NCBI GenBank assembly: GCA_965153355.1
Contig: OZ231127.1
Coordinates: 24,800,001 to 24,864,000, forward strand
Origin: Flaccisagitta enflata
Lineage: Eukaryota; Chaetognatha; Sagittoidea; Aphragmophora
DNA: 64,000 bases
Reading direction: 5' to 3'
Part shown: in pieces, positions 1-39,615 of the stretch
Layout of the letters: each line of letters starts with the position of its first letter
Numbering within the stretch: the stretch's first letter is position 1
Position numbers and translations under genes: made by a program
The notes under the pieces: generated by a model
The model's database searches: none
The model's input: only the letters and a program-made list of their open reading frames with translations
What the model was told of the DNA's origin: nothing

Positions 1-611
1 ATTTTTCCTCCTTCTTCTCCGTACGTCCACCCCCTTCGAAGCTTATATCCTAGTCTTGAGGCTCAAATCCTAGCCTCAATGCTCAAATCCCAACCTCGAG
101 GCTGAAATCCCAGGCTCGAGGCTGAAATCTCAGGCTCGAGGCTGATATTCCAGCCTTGAGGCTGACATCCCACACCCTTGAGGCTCACATCCCAGCTTTG
201 AGCCTCATATCCCAGCCTGGAGGCTCACAATCCAGCCTTGAGGCTCACATTTCAGCCTTGAGGCTCACCTCCCAGCCTTGAGGCTCAAGTCCTAGCCTAA
301 AGCCTCAAATCCCAGCCTAAAGCCTCAAATCTCAGCCTCAAGCCACAAATCCCAGCATCTTCGATCAAATCACAGACTTGAGTCTCAAATCACAGCCTTG
401 AGCCTAAATCATCCCCTCGAGGCTCAAATCACAGTCTCATGGCTCAAATCACAGCCTCATGGCTCAAATTCAAGCCTGGAGCGTCAGAACTTACAAACCA
501 TAGGTTCGGGGCCGCTGCCCCTCTCACCAACACACACTCACATATACTCACATAGGGGCAACGGGTACCGCTGACCATCTAACGCTTTTGCGACTATTTT
601 CTTTCTTTTTT

Positions 612-705
<94 letters not shown>

Positions 706-709
706 CTCA
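1..709 (+). mobile_element. Z element A: inverted ends, ~20-bp minisatellite, (TTTC)n tail
   Basis: The left end is cut by the window. About 450 bp of degenerate tandem units (AGGCTCAAATCCCAGCCTTG) are followed by CGGGGCCGCTGCCCC, then ACGGGTACCGCTGACCATCT and CGCTTTTGCGACTATTTTC, running into (TTTC)n at 600-704. The same layout appears at 16968 and 37878. Confidence 0.85.
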
Positions 710-710
710 G

Positions 711-27858
<27,148 letters not shown>

Positions 27859-28344
27859 AAAGCAAAAAGAAATTGGGGGTTTGGATGGGGCTGGTGCTCT
27901 ACAAATTACTGTTGTAGAGGATTGTTTGCTTTTATTTACAACCCATTAGAGCGAGATTTTGCCTAAATCTGATCTAAAATTCTACCAGAATTATACGTTT
28001 GTACCCGCCGCTTAAAAGTTGAGTATTGATCATGATTTCTGTGAGTTTTTGCGTGTTTGTGTTGAAGTTGTTGCATAAATTGAGCCTTTACACGATCTGG
28101 TATTTATTTTGCTTAACGTTTTATTTTTCTCTAATTATAACTAATGCGTTTTCAGTATAAAAAGAAGTTTTCGATTGCATCATAAAAGTATTGAAAGAAG
28201 ACAAAAAGAGACAAAGAAGAAGGAAACAAAGAAAGAAAAAAGAAAAAAGAAAGTAGCTAACAAAGGAAAAAAGAAAGTGAGAAAGAAAAAAAAGAAAGAA
28301 TTAAACAAAGGAAGAAAGAAAGAAAGAAAGGAAGAGCTAAACAA
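27859..28344 (+). other. Probable Kelch 3' UTR and flank
   Basis: AT-rich sequence after the stop, turning into GAAA-rich DNA from 28190. No canonical AATAAA was recognised. Confidence 0.4.
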
Positions 28345-28470
28345 AGGAAATAGTCGCAAAAGCGTTACATGGTCAGCGGTCCCCTTTGCCCTTCTTTGAA
28401 TCTGACATTGTTACATTGTTACGGGGCAGCGGCCCCAGAGGGGGCGATGACCTATGATTCCACGCAAAAT
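28310..28470 (-). mobile_element. Z element D, partial, reverse strand
   Basis: GAAA tail, then AATAGTCGCAAAAGCGTTAC, TGGTCAGCGG, and GCAGCGGCCCCAGAGGGGGC, CGATGACCTATGATTCCAC. It carries one inverted end but no minisatellite. Confidence 0.75.
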
Positions 28471-28796
28471 CTTTTGCATTCATTTGATCAATTCTCATAC
28501 CATACTAGAGTTTACCTCTCTGCATCTGCTTCCGGTCCCTAATTGCAGATCTAGCTACTGAAACTCAAAAACGTTTTAGCATCAAAATGAGTTTTGAGAA
28601 AGAGTTTTTTTGAAAATCATAAAAAATAAATTTTTTAGTAAAATCTATATTCAGAATTGAAAAAAATCATAAGAATTCAGAACAGAGTGAATGAAAAAAA
28701 AAAAAATGAATAAAAGATAAGAAAAGGGAGAAGAATAGATGATAGTCAAAGTGGGTATAAACACAATTTTAAAGTAAGACTGACTGGCTAAGGCCT

Positions 28797-28797
<1 letters not shown>

Positions 28798-28850
<53 letters not shown>

Positions 28851-28905
28851 AGGAGACAGAGACAGACAGACAGACAGAAGGAGACAGAGAGAGAGAGACA
28901 AAGAG
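28798..28905 (+). repeat. (GA)n/(GACA)n microsatellite
   Basis: About 50 bp of GA followed by AGACAGAC-type units. Confidence 0.93.
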
Positions 28906-28909
28906 AGTG

Positions 28910-29978
28910 TGTGTAAAAGAGTGAAAAAAAAACAAAGAGAAAAAAAACAATGAGAAAAAAAAACAAAAAGAGGGAAAGAAATAAAGGGTGGGAAAGATAT
29001 AAAAAGAGAGTAAATGAGAAAAAAAAGCCTTAACTATGGAGAAAGACACCAACAAAGACTAATTTGTTATGAATATAGTGCATATTCAAAATTTGATTCT
29101 ATATTATTAAAAAATATCCAGTTTCAAACTCTAAATTCTTAACTTATAGAAATATAGTTGGAAAACTCAAACTAGAAAGAAAATTTCTTTATCAGATTTT
29201 TAAAAAACTTAAGATTTTCCTTATAAAACTTAAAAAACCTAATAGCAGATATTCAAAAACACCTTCTGCAAATAAAAAACGCATTAGCAGATTTTAAAAA
29301 TTATCTGTCTGCAAAACGTGACGCCTTCATCCTTGTTGAAACCCCAAACTCTATACCATACAATGCATGCATTTTTGCCTTTTTTTTTTGTTAATTTTCA
29401 ATGCTATTCAATGGGATTTTTTGCATGTTTGCATTTTTTTTCATTTTTTTGTCAATTTACCTTGTTTTTAAGAATAACAGCATTTTAGCAGTTTTTCATT
29501 ATTTTAGCTAATTTTCCTTGCTTCTCTATAGGGCTTTTCACATCATTTGAATTGCTGGTCAATTTTGAATGCTTATCAATAGGAATTTCCACTTGTTCAA
29601 ATTTTTTATAATTCTAGGATGCATTTGTCATGGCATGGCATGGCATGACAATGTCATGCTTTTCAATTTTTCTCATTTATTGGAAAACTTTCCGTAATCT
29701 GAAAATTTGAAAAAGATATTTACTTTTTTATTTTCGCAGACAATTGTTTATGCTATTCAATGGGAACTTTTCATTTTCGCATATTTCCATTTTTTTGGTC
29801 AATTTTCCATATGATTCAATGGAAACATTTCAATATTTGCAATTTCCATTGGTTGTGGTCAATTTTTCAGGCCATCCTTTTCTATAGAAATTCATGCATT
29901 TTTGCAATTTCCATTTTTTTGGTCAATTGCAATTTTCCCTTTGTAATGGAAATTGTTTTATTTTTGGAGTTTTCTATT
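28910..29978. repeat. AT-rich degenerate tandem (TTTTTGGTCAATTTTCCAT)
   Basis: From 29370 to 29960 the phrases CCATTTTTTTGGTCAATTTT, GCTATTCAATGGGA and TTTTTGCA recur in order every 60-90 bp, as a decayed tandem array. 28910-29370 is A-rich with no gene. Confidence 0.65.
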
Positions 29979-30130
29979 ATTAGTCGCGTGAACGCGACTC
30001 TACAACCTGCTCTGTCAGTCTGTGGGTCTGTCGGTCGGTCCGTCCGTCTGTCAGTTGGACACGCTTAGCTTTTTTCGCCGCCCCTGCCCACCCGCACGCG
30101 ACTAAGGTAGCCGTGTATCCGGCCTTGTTT
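29979..30130 (+). mobile_element. Hairpin-headed element (AGTCGCGTGAACGCGACT)
   Basis: Complete copy: head, CTCTACAACCTGCTCTGTCA, GGTC repeats, then CGCACGCGACTAAGGTAGCC and GTGTATCCGGCCTTGTTT. Confidence 0.87.
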
Positions 30131-30852
30131 GGTCACAGGGCACGCCACGGGGAAAACCTCTGCAGGCTGTATTAAATACTCGGTCTTAATGGCTATTGGT
30201 TTCGTCATCAGGAAGACTTCCTCTATCTGTTTCCATAAGAGTTAAAAGAAATGCGCTTCAAGATTTGTTTAAAATCAACAAAATGTGCCTCTACAACCAT
30301 GTTTTTTCCCATGAGTCTTTTCACATTAAAATCTTAAAAATTTTGAGTAAAGATTCAAGTTCCTGGTAAAATTTCCAATTGTTTGATAGGTCGCACTATA
30401 TAGTTTTACTCAAAAATAAAAAAGTCAAATTTTCTCTCAACACATGACAACAACATTACTAATATAACAACCAACAGTGATGTAACACAAAATTGAACTT
30501 TTTTGTTTCTTGATTAAAGCATGTAGTGCGACATATCAAATGAATGGAAATTTTTCAAGGAATACGATTCTTTCACAAGAATTATAGATGGGCTTCAACC
30601 ATTCAACTTATCTCGCAAAACATAAAAAATGTTAAACATTTTGTTGATTTAAACAAAATTTTGAAGGAGAATTTTTTTCTCTGTGCTATGAAGTGATATA
30701 GTAGACCTTCCTGAAGCCCAGACCAGTCACCGTCATGACCGAGCATTTTTCTTGACCTATGAAAGCCTCCCCCGTAGCGTGAGGGGACACTGGAAATCGG
30801 AAAATTTTCCCTTTGTGGAATCATAGGTCATTTGCCCCTCCGGGGGCGCCGC

Positions 30853-31613
30853 CAGGCCTGATTTTAGAGCGAGCCCGCGAGCCCGATGCTCTCTATTTTG
30901 CTCTCGGGCTCTCATGTTTTGCAAGCTCTGAGCCCGGCTGGCTCTCTGTCATTGATGGGATAGATTCAGTGTGCTCAAGCAGATTGAGTATAATATATGA
31001 AAATTCATCAAGTTTTCAGTGGTTTTTAGACTGAATCATCTTTGTAGTGATTATTTTATCAATACATCACATAATCGTTAGCTGCTATTAAAAATCCAGG
31101 CTGATATGATTTTGAAATTTGGCAAAACATTTTTAGATGCGTCCAGGCATCTCTATAAGAGGCTTTGTCCGTCCGTCCATCCGTGGTGATCGAGTTGAGA
31201 ATGATGAAAATGCATAGAATTTTGGAAATATCTCAGATTATTGCATCATTCCGTTGACTCTTGACTGGTTCACACTCCCAGAATAACATTTTGTTATCAG
31301 AGATGTCTAAAAGAGGCTTTCTCCGTCCATCTGTCCGTCCGTCTGTCCGTCCGTCCGTCTGTCTGTCTTTCTCTCAGTCCGTAACACACAAGTTGAAAAC
31401 TCAAGAAAATCACCCAATATGTTAGGTCATTGCATCATTCCACATGATTGATGCAATATTGCATCATTTTTCATAAGCTAACCAGTATGTGGACGCATCG
31501 TTGTACCCCCGAGGTACTTGTTTCCGGGCTCATGGTTCTCCTCTCGGGCTCTGTTAAATTGTGAGGAGCGAGCCCGACTGGCTCAGTGAAAAAAATCACT
31601 AAAATCAGGCCTG
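30853..31613. mobile_element. hAT-like element with 8-bp TSD GGCGCCGC
   Basis: Inverted ends CAGGCCTGATTTTAG. The identical GGCGCCGC lies at 30845-30852 and 31614-31621. Subterminal GAGCCCG/CGGGCTC motifs occur on both sides. No transposase. It is inserted in an older repeat that carries CATAGGTCAT and contains a hairpin-headed element. Confidence 0.9.
31131..31505 (+). mobile_element. Hairpin-headed element (AGATGCGTCCAGGCATCT)
   Basis: The head is followed by CTATAAGAGGCTTTGTCCGT. A repeated GAGGCTTTCTCCGTCCATCT lies at 31313, and the 3' arm GGACGCATCGTTGTACCCCC complements the head. Confidence 0.8.
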
Positions 31614-31724
31614 GGCGCCGCCCTTGCAATTTTGCCTCTTTTTACAGAGGGAGGGACACCAGAAATCAGGGAATTTTCCGTATGTGGAATCCTAGGTCAT
31701 CTGCCGCTGCCCAAAAAAGAAGAT

Positions 31725-31864
31725 AACAAGGCCGGATACACGGCCACCAGTTGCGGACGGTCGGGCAGGAGCGTTTTTCCACTTTTCAACTCGAGCGTGA
31801 CGGACGGACCAACGGACCGACGGACGGACAAAGCCTCTTATAGAGTTGCGTGTCCTTAACTAAA
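31725..31864 (-). mobile_element. Hairpin-headed element, reverse strand
   Basis: Plus strand reads AACAAGGCCGGATACACGGC, CAGTTGCGGACGGTCGGGCA, GGACGGACAAAGCCTCTTAT and AGTTGCGTGTCCTTAACTAA. Confidence 0.82.
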
Positions 31865-31940
31865 AAGAAAGAAAGAAAGAAAGAAAGAAAATAAGTTAGC
31901 TAGCAAACGAGTACTGTATCGTAAGAAAGAGAGAAAGAAT

Positions 31941-31996
<56 letters not shown>

Positions 31997-34826
31997 GAAT
32001 ATGTCACTTGTACTCTTGTAGTCTTGAATCGAGGACTAGTGCTATGGAGAGTTGACAACGATCAAGACCGACCGATGAACGACAGAATGAAACAAATGTG
32101 TCAGTTTTCAGGATCTAGCCAAAACTCATGTAAATTGCGGCACCTCTCCTCCCAACCAGTTCTCAGGTAATTATGCGGCTGCATTCATTTGATTTGTATG
32201 AGGTGCCAGTTTAACTTCCTTACTCGCAAATCAAACCGTGAATCATAAGTTTACCACCACACAAGGGTGCAAATTAAAAAGAAAGTTTCTGATCTAACTG
32301 TCCTGAAGAGGTGACTAAGACGGACATGGCTTCTTTAAATCACCTTCTTTACTTTTTTATACTCAGGTTAATTACATTAAATTAGAGGTTTTGTTTCATT
32401 GCGTTTCTGTTTTTTCCAATAATTGAAGTCGTTGTCTCTCGTGGAATTTCCTCTAAACAAGTTTTTAGTTTCTTTTGAGGGCCCTTTTTCAACGACAATT
32501 TTCCTTATATTAGAATTGAAGAGATGCATCGGGTTTTAGGCACATTTCTTTAACGACTCTCCATGATCTCGAGTTTGTCGGGTAATTTCTAAAGAACTTG
32601 AGAAGTGCATAATTGTGCCTTCTTCGGTCGAGTTCGAGGCTCCGAGCTTTCTACCAGTAATGGCGGCTGTCGCCGTGAGGGAAAAAGTCGTAAGCATTGG
32701 TCACTTTTCACTAAGCTTGTGTCTTCAGTCGCTGCAAATTCTTTTATTTGTAAGATCAAATCAAGAGCAATTCTATGTATTGATTTTACTGAAAATCAGA
32801 GAAAAATAGGACTGAACCAGTACTAGATAAGCTAAAATCACTCAACCAGACAACCAGCTATGCTCACTGACATGCTTTCTTGTATTTGCATGCTTAAAAT
32901 AAAACATTTATTCATTTATCCCATTTGAAATCAGATAAAAAGAGTGATCTAAATGAGCTAAATGAGCTAGAATACTTAAAAACACCCTCACAGATATGCA
33001 GCTCTGTTCACTGACATGCTTTCTTGTATTTGCTTGCTTAAACATGTATCAAAATATCTATTCATTTATTACATTTGAAATCAGAAAAAAAAGATTGAGC
33101 TAAGTGAGCTAAATGAGCTAAAATGCTCGAAATCACCCTTACAGATGAGCAGCTATAGATGCTCATAAACATGTTTTCTTGTATCTGCATACTCAAACAA
33201 ACATAGATACACTCCTTTATTGATTCTACACAAAATCATGAAAAAAAAAAATCAATTTGAATTTTCTGTAAATAAATCTTTAAAAAATCATAATGCAAAA
33301 AATATTTATCGTACAGCATTCTGCTTGGCGCCAAACAAAGAGAACATATCAATTTTATTGGAAGGCACATTCAGCACTATGAGAGCCTCAACTTTGTAAT
33401 AAGAAAATGAAAACCATGTTTCTCTCGAATATGTCAAAAAGTCGGAGACTGACTTCGACTTTTTCCCCGATTATTTTCATATGTATCAATCCTTTTTCTG
33501 CCTTTCTGTCTGTCTTGTTGCGTCTGTCTTTAACCACCCTTTAAACCATTTTGTCTTTGTTAAATAACGGCATTTCGTTTAGGGTAACTTTACACCAAAA
33601 TTGCCTTGAATTAGACAGGTTAACTTCTATTCAAATTTTATTTTTAAAGGTCGCGTTGTGGGCGACCTACGCTGTAAACAATTTTGTTGTAAAATTTGAA
33701 AAAAAAAATCAAGTTTTCAGCCTTCGTTTCTCGAGCCGTTGAGAGTTAATTGAAGATGAGGAATGAAAAAGAAACGTAATTTTGTGTGTGTAACTGAGGC
33801 ATTGTGTAACAAATGGCTGCCGACTGTGACTGAGTCATCTCCATCCACCTTTCCTTAAACTCTATCTTCACCAGTCATCAACAAAAAATGAAACCGAGTT
33901 CATGACTTCTTTGATTATTCTTTCATTATACAGACAAAGACCCATTCTGTCGTTCGCTCTGAGCTCTATTCGCTGCGCTGGTTGCCTTGACATCTATGAT
34001 TGGCTCCTCCATGCTCCAGTACAGTATCCCCCTTTGTTTTCCCGCCTTGCTTTTCACTTACGCACTGCATTAATTTCATGTGAAGTAGATTGATATTACT
34101 CCGCTATTTCTTTTGTGTTTTCCGACTCTACTCCCTTGTCTTGTCCGACTTTGTGACGGACCGATAGACGGAAGGACCAACAGATGGACGAACAGACGGA
34201 TCGTCCGAACAAGTGACTTATGACGCCGCGTAGAACGCGATTAATGATAATTAATGCATCAGCATTTATGAGCCGCCAGTAATGTAATAAATCAGTAATA
34301 AATCAGCTTAATTTTGAAGTCCCGGATTTTACTGTTTTTCTGTTTCATTTTGAAGCACGGATTAAGAAATATTTCAATGAAAGTTCGCGCAAATACTTTT
34401 CCTGAGCCAATGCAATGGTATCTTTGGAATCGATGTGCGGTAAGAAACAAATAAGCAACTGAGTACCACTTTTAGCTACTTTTGTTTACATCGTTTTTCA
34501 GAACTGGTAACCCTTTTTTGCTGATGTAATCTTAGGTATCATTTTTAGATAACCGTTTTGACATAGTCGCATTCCATGGTATTTGAGATTTGACTCCAAA
34601 GATCCCCATTCAGCGTGAAAGTATCGCGATCGGGGGTGTTTTTCTCAGATCGCGAGAACAAGAAAAGAAGTTCAAAACGCCCAAAAAATATCACTTTACT
34701 TTCAACTCATTTTAGTCGCGTTTCACCTGATCCCTCGTTTTGACTCCCTTTTCACTGCAAAAGTTTGGTACCTCTATGTTATTCTAGTAATAAATCGTCA
34801 CTAATCAAAATACACGACAATTTTCC
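31865..34826. other. Intergenic; no gene seen
   Basis: Contains (GAAA)n and (CAGA)n at 31863-31996, a ~130-bp degenerate tandem at 32833-33240, and otherwise unique-looking AT-rich DNA. Short open frames lack coding features. Confidence 0.6.
32833..33240. repeat. ~135-bp tandem repeat, three units
   Basis: Each unit has CTCACTGACATGCTTTCTTG-type sequence, then TATTTGCATGCTTAAA, ATTCATTTAT, CATTTGAAATCAGA and GAGCTAAATGAGCTAAA, in the same order. Confidence 0.8.
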
Positions 34827-34946
34827 TTTCGTTCATTCAATCATTCATTCATTCATTCATTCATTCATTCATTCATTCATTCGTTCATTCATTCATTCAT
34901 TCATTCATTCATTCATTCATTCATTCATTCATTCATTCATTCATCT
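34827..34946 (+). repeat. (TTCA)n microsatellite
   Basis: About 120 bp of TTCA repeat. Confidence 0.95.
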
Positions 34947-35253
34947 CTCCATCAACTCATGTCCTACATCAGTACCGACTGCCGAGAGATTCGATGTTTC
35001 TCTTTCTCAGTCAGCGTTTTGTTATTGAGCTAAACTGGATGGTGCTAGAGTCGCTTGAACTTTATCAAAACAACTCGCATGCAATGAAATCGTAAAAATC
35101 AGTGAAAAAAGTCGAAAAAGTTAAAGCTGATGGATCAACGAGACCAAGCATTCGTTGTTTTAAAAGTTTAATCAAAGAAAATAACAATTATGAAGCTACA
35201 ATAAATCCGGAACTTCAAGTAGTGTTCTTTTTTGTTTCAACTCTTTCATTTTA

Positions 35254-35410
35254 ATCATTCATTCATTCATTCATTCATTCATTCATTCATTCATTCATTC
35301 ATTCATTCATTCATTCATTCTTTCCTTCATTCTTTCCTCCGTTCATTCCCTCGTTCATTCCTTCATTCATTCATTCATTCATTCATTCATTCATTCATCG
35401 ATTCATTCAA
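35254..35410 (+). repeat. (TTCA)n microsatellite
   Basis: About 150 bp of TTCA repeat with TTCC variants. Confidence 0.95.
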
Positions 35411-35433
35411 TTATTTTTTTCATTCTCCGATTC

Positions 35434-35606
35434 TTTTTTAGTCGCGTGCTACGCTACTCTACACCCCGCTTTGTCGGTCGGTCGGTCGGTTTTTGTTTTT
35501 TTGCGGTCTTTGGCCTCACTGCTCCTGCCCAAATGATCAAGTGACCTCAAATACGGCCCCTGCCCACCCGCACGCGACTGGAGTAGCCGTATATCCGGCC
35601 TTGTTT
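35434..35606 (+). mobile_element. Hairpin-headed element
   Basis: AGTCGCGTGCTACGCTACTC, then TACACCCCGCTTTGTCGGTC; it ends CGCACGCGACTGGAGTAGCC, GTATATCCGGCCTTGTTT. Confidence 0.85.
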
Positions 35607-36453
<847 letters not shown>

Positions 36454-36650
36454 AAACAAGGCCGGATACACGACTACCCCAGTCGCGTGCGAGTGGACAG
36501 GGGCTATGATTGAGGTCAGTGAAACATTTGGGCAGGATCAGTAAGGCCAAAAACCCCATTAACGCCGAAAAAGTAAAGTGTGACGGACGGACGGGCGGAC
36601 GGATGGACCGACAAAGCGGGGTGTAGATTCGCGTAGCACGCGACTAAAAA
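36454..36650 (-). mobile_element. Hairpin-headed element, reverse strand
   Basis: AAACAAGGCCGGATACACGA, CAGTCGCGTGCGAGTGGACA, then ACAAAGCGGGGTGTAGATTC and GCGTAGCACGCGACTAAAAA. Confidence 0.87.
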
Positions 36651-37139
36651 CAGAAACATAAATCAATCCTTATCAATGTATATGATTGATATGAAGGAAT
36701 AAGCATATTTTGGTATATAATATCGAAATATGAATTTACAATCGGCACTGAACCACTGTGCCTTACATGCGGTGTAAAAAAGACTCTTTGTCCTCGCCAC
36801 GTTTATGATTAGAAGTTTAACCCGAGTGACACGTTTGAGAGAAAACCTTGTAAATTTTGGAATGTCAGCTCTGATTTTAGGCTTAGGGTGAAGCACAGCC
36901 GGCTACCAGCGAGCAAAGACACAGGGAAAGTACTCAGAAAAAAAATGAAAAGTTGAAAACGGATAAAATCTTTGTTTGATCTTTGTGTTTCTACATGTTG
37001 AATGTGCCTACATTCATAATTCTTGTTTGTTGGTTGGTCGGTATATCCTTTGATGCGTTAGATTATCAGCTCATTTATTTACATGTTACACATAAAAAAA
37101 ATCAGAAAAACGAACAACAGATTCGATAGTACTGAAAAA

Positions 37140-37287
37140 TAACAAGGCCGGATACACGGCGAGACAATCGTGGACGGTTGGGTAGGGGGCAGTAATGCAA
37201 AAACCGATCGTTATTCACAAATGTGATGGAGGGACCGACAGACCGGCACAGTGCTCAAGGTGTAGAGTCTAGTGTCTGCCGCTAAAA
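37140..37287 (-). mobile_element. Hairpin-headed element, diverged
   Basis: AACAAGGCCGGATACACGGC start and GGTGTAGAGTCTAGTGTCTG, CCGCTAAAAA end. Confidence 0.72.
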
Positions 37288-37603
37288 AGGCCAAGTCACC
37301 ATCTTCCACTTCAGCGGATAGCTACAATCGGAATTTTACGTCCAAAATCCGGGACGTTCGGTGACTTACTGCAGCGGCGAATGTCCATGACATGCACTTC
37401 CGATCTCCTAACTAGGGATGTATAATCGTTATTAATTAACGATTAATTAACAATCAATTAGCAAATTAATTATCAAACGAAGTTAAAAGAATTTAATCGT
37501 TAATCATGATCCTAATTTAAAGCTGAAATGTAACTTAGGTTCGCGTTTTTACCAACGCAAATGGGCAAAATTCTCAAGCGTTCTTTGCCATTGCTTCTTT
37601 TTT

Positions 37604-37606
37604 TTC

Positions 37607-37670
<64 letters not shown>

Positions 37671-37735
37671 TCGTTCTTTCTTTCTTTCTCACCTCCTTTC
37701 GTTCTTTCTTTCTTTCTATCTTCATTCCTTTCTTT
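37604..37735 (+). repeat. (TTTC)n microsatellite
   Basis: About 130 bp of TTTC with variants. Confidence 0.93.
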
Positions 37736-37877
37736 TTCTTTGTCTTTGAATGTGTCTTAAGTATCGATATCTTTTTGTTGTTGTACTCTTTCTTCCTTTC
37801 TTTCTTTCTTTTTCTTTCTTTTTTCCTTTTTTTTTTCCTTTTTTTCCCCCCTTTTTTCCCCTTTTTTTCCCCTTTTT

Positions 37878-38431
37878 GGGCAGCGGCCCCGAAGGGGTCG
37901 ATGACCTATGCTTTCACACATATGGGGAATTTTCTCCTTCTTCTCCTCCGTCCGTCCCCCCCCAACTCAAATCCTGGCGTCAAGGCCCAAATCACAGCCT
38001 TGAGGCTCAAATCTCAGCCTGGAGGCCCAAATCTCATTTTCTAGACCCAAATCCCATCCTCGAGGCCCAAATCCCATCCTCGAGGCCCAAATCCCATCCT
38101 CGAGGCCCAAATCCCAACCTCGAGGCCCAAATCCCATCCCTGAGGTCCAAATCCCATCCTCAAGGCCCAAATCCTAGCCAAAAGAACGAAATCCCATCCT
38201 TGAGGCCCAAATCCCATCCTTGAGGCCCAAATCCCAGCCTCGAGACCCAAATCCCAGCCTCGAGACCCAAATTCCAGTCCGAGGAGGAGGAGAAAATTCC
38301 CCATATGTGTGAAAGCATAGGTCATCGACCCCTTCGGGGCCGCTGCCCTGCTCCCTCCCTCAACTTCAAGCCCAACCTACTTAGGCAGGGCACGGGTACC
38401 GCTGACCATCTAACGCTTTTGCGACTATTTT

Positions 38432-38475
<44 letters not shown>

Positions 38476-38480
38476 TTTTT
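37878..38480 (+). mobile_element. Z element C, complete
   Basis: Left end GCAGCGGCCCCGAAGGGGTC, ATGGGGAATTTTCTCCTTCT (37881-37947), inverted at 38281-38346. Between them are about 14 units of AGGCCCAAATCCCATCCTCG. The right tail ACGGGTACCGCTGACCATCT, CGCTTTTGCGACTATTTTTC runs into (TTTC)n ending at about 38476. Confidence 0.92.
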
Positions 38481-39246
38481 GCAGGTTTGAGCAAGGAAAA
38501 TCATCATCATACGACTATGTAACAATAACAATTAAACATGCAATTGACATTGCATTCATTTTGTTGATTCTCTCTGTTTTTTCTTCTCAATTCTCATTTT
38601 CTGTGCAAGTGAATCTCTTACACGCTGTCTGTTGGCACAGGGCAGGTCTATTGGTCTGTCTATCAGTCAGTAAAAAAAAATGTTTTTTTTTTTTGTGTCT
38701 TGAGCTGTTTTTGCATCTATGCCCAGCCCTTCTGCACCTGACTTGAGTAGCTGTGTATCAACAAGGAAAAAATTATTTCTTTCCATTTTTGGTATTGTGG
38801 TCAATAGATATATATCAGCTTTCATTACTGTAAAATTAGCAAAAAATTAACGATTAACGATGATTAATGATCTGAATTAACTGACCAACGATGATTAATT
38901 AAAAGATTGTTTGTAAGCACTCCTACTCCTAACTGCGCGTCATGATTCAATTAAGTATCGATGTCCTCTGTCTGGTTCTCATTGATCCAACGCTCAAGAC
39001 TGAGAGAGATTAAGACATTAAGTGAGTTATATCTTACGTTTGGCATCAACTTCGAATTCCTATGAGTGAAATCCACGCATTGATTATTTACAAGAGTAAA
39101 CTGCCAAACTTGCGTCAAATTTTCACTACGATAATTTTTCCTTCAGTTTCATGCCAACTCATTTCTACTGCGTCCAATGCAACCAAGAATTTAAGTTTAT
39201 AAATGTTCCTTCTTAACGATGCAGCGCGGTAGATCGGCTTTTGAAG

Positions 39247-39615
<369 letters not shown>

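Larger units (their letters stand above)
37413..38925. mobile_element. hAT-like element with 8-bp TSD CTCCTAAC
   Basis: Imperfect ends TAGGGATGTATAATCG and TAGGAGTGCTTACAAAC (inverted). CTCCTAAC lies at 37405-37412 and 38926-38933. Subterminal ATTAACGATTAAT-type sequences occur inside both ends. The interior holds Z element C and a TTTC array; there is no transposase. Confidence 0.83.

Noticed and set aside
60-480. Regular ~20-bp repeats resembling a CRISPR array
   Set aside because: Units are degenerate, contiguous and without unique spacers, and the setting is a eukaryotic genome; it is the minisatellite of a Z element.
30813-31034. 73-residue frame overlapping a Z-like repeat and a hAT end
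   Set aside because: Crosses the border of a defined insertion, so it is a chance frame.
32605-32826. Two overlapping 64-73-residue frames
   Set aside because: No domain, no splice context and no codon signal; chance frames.
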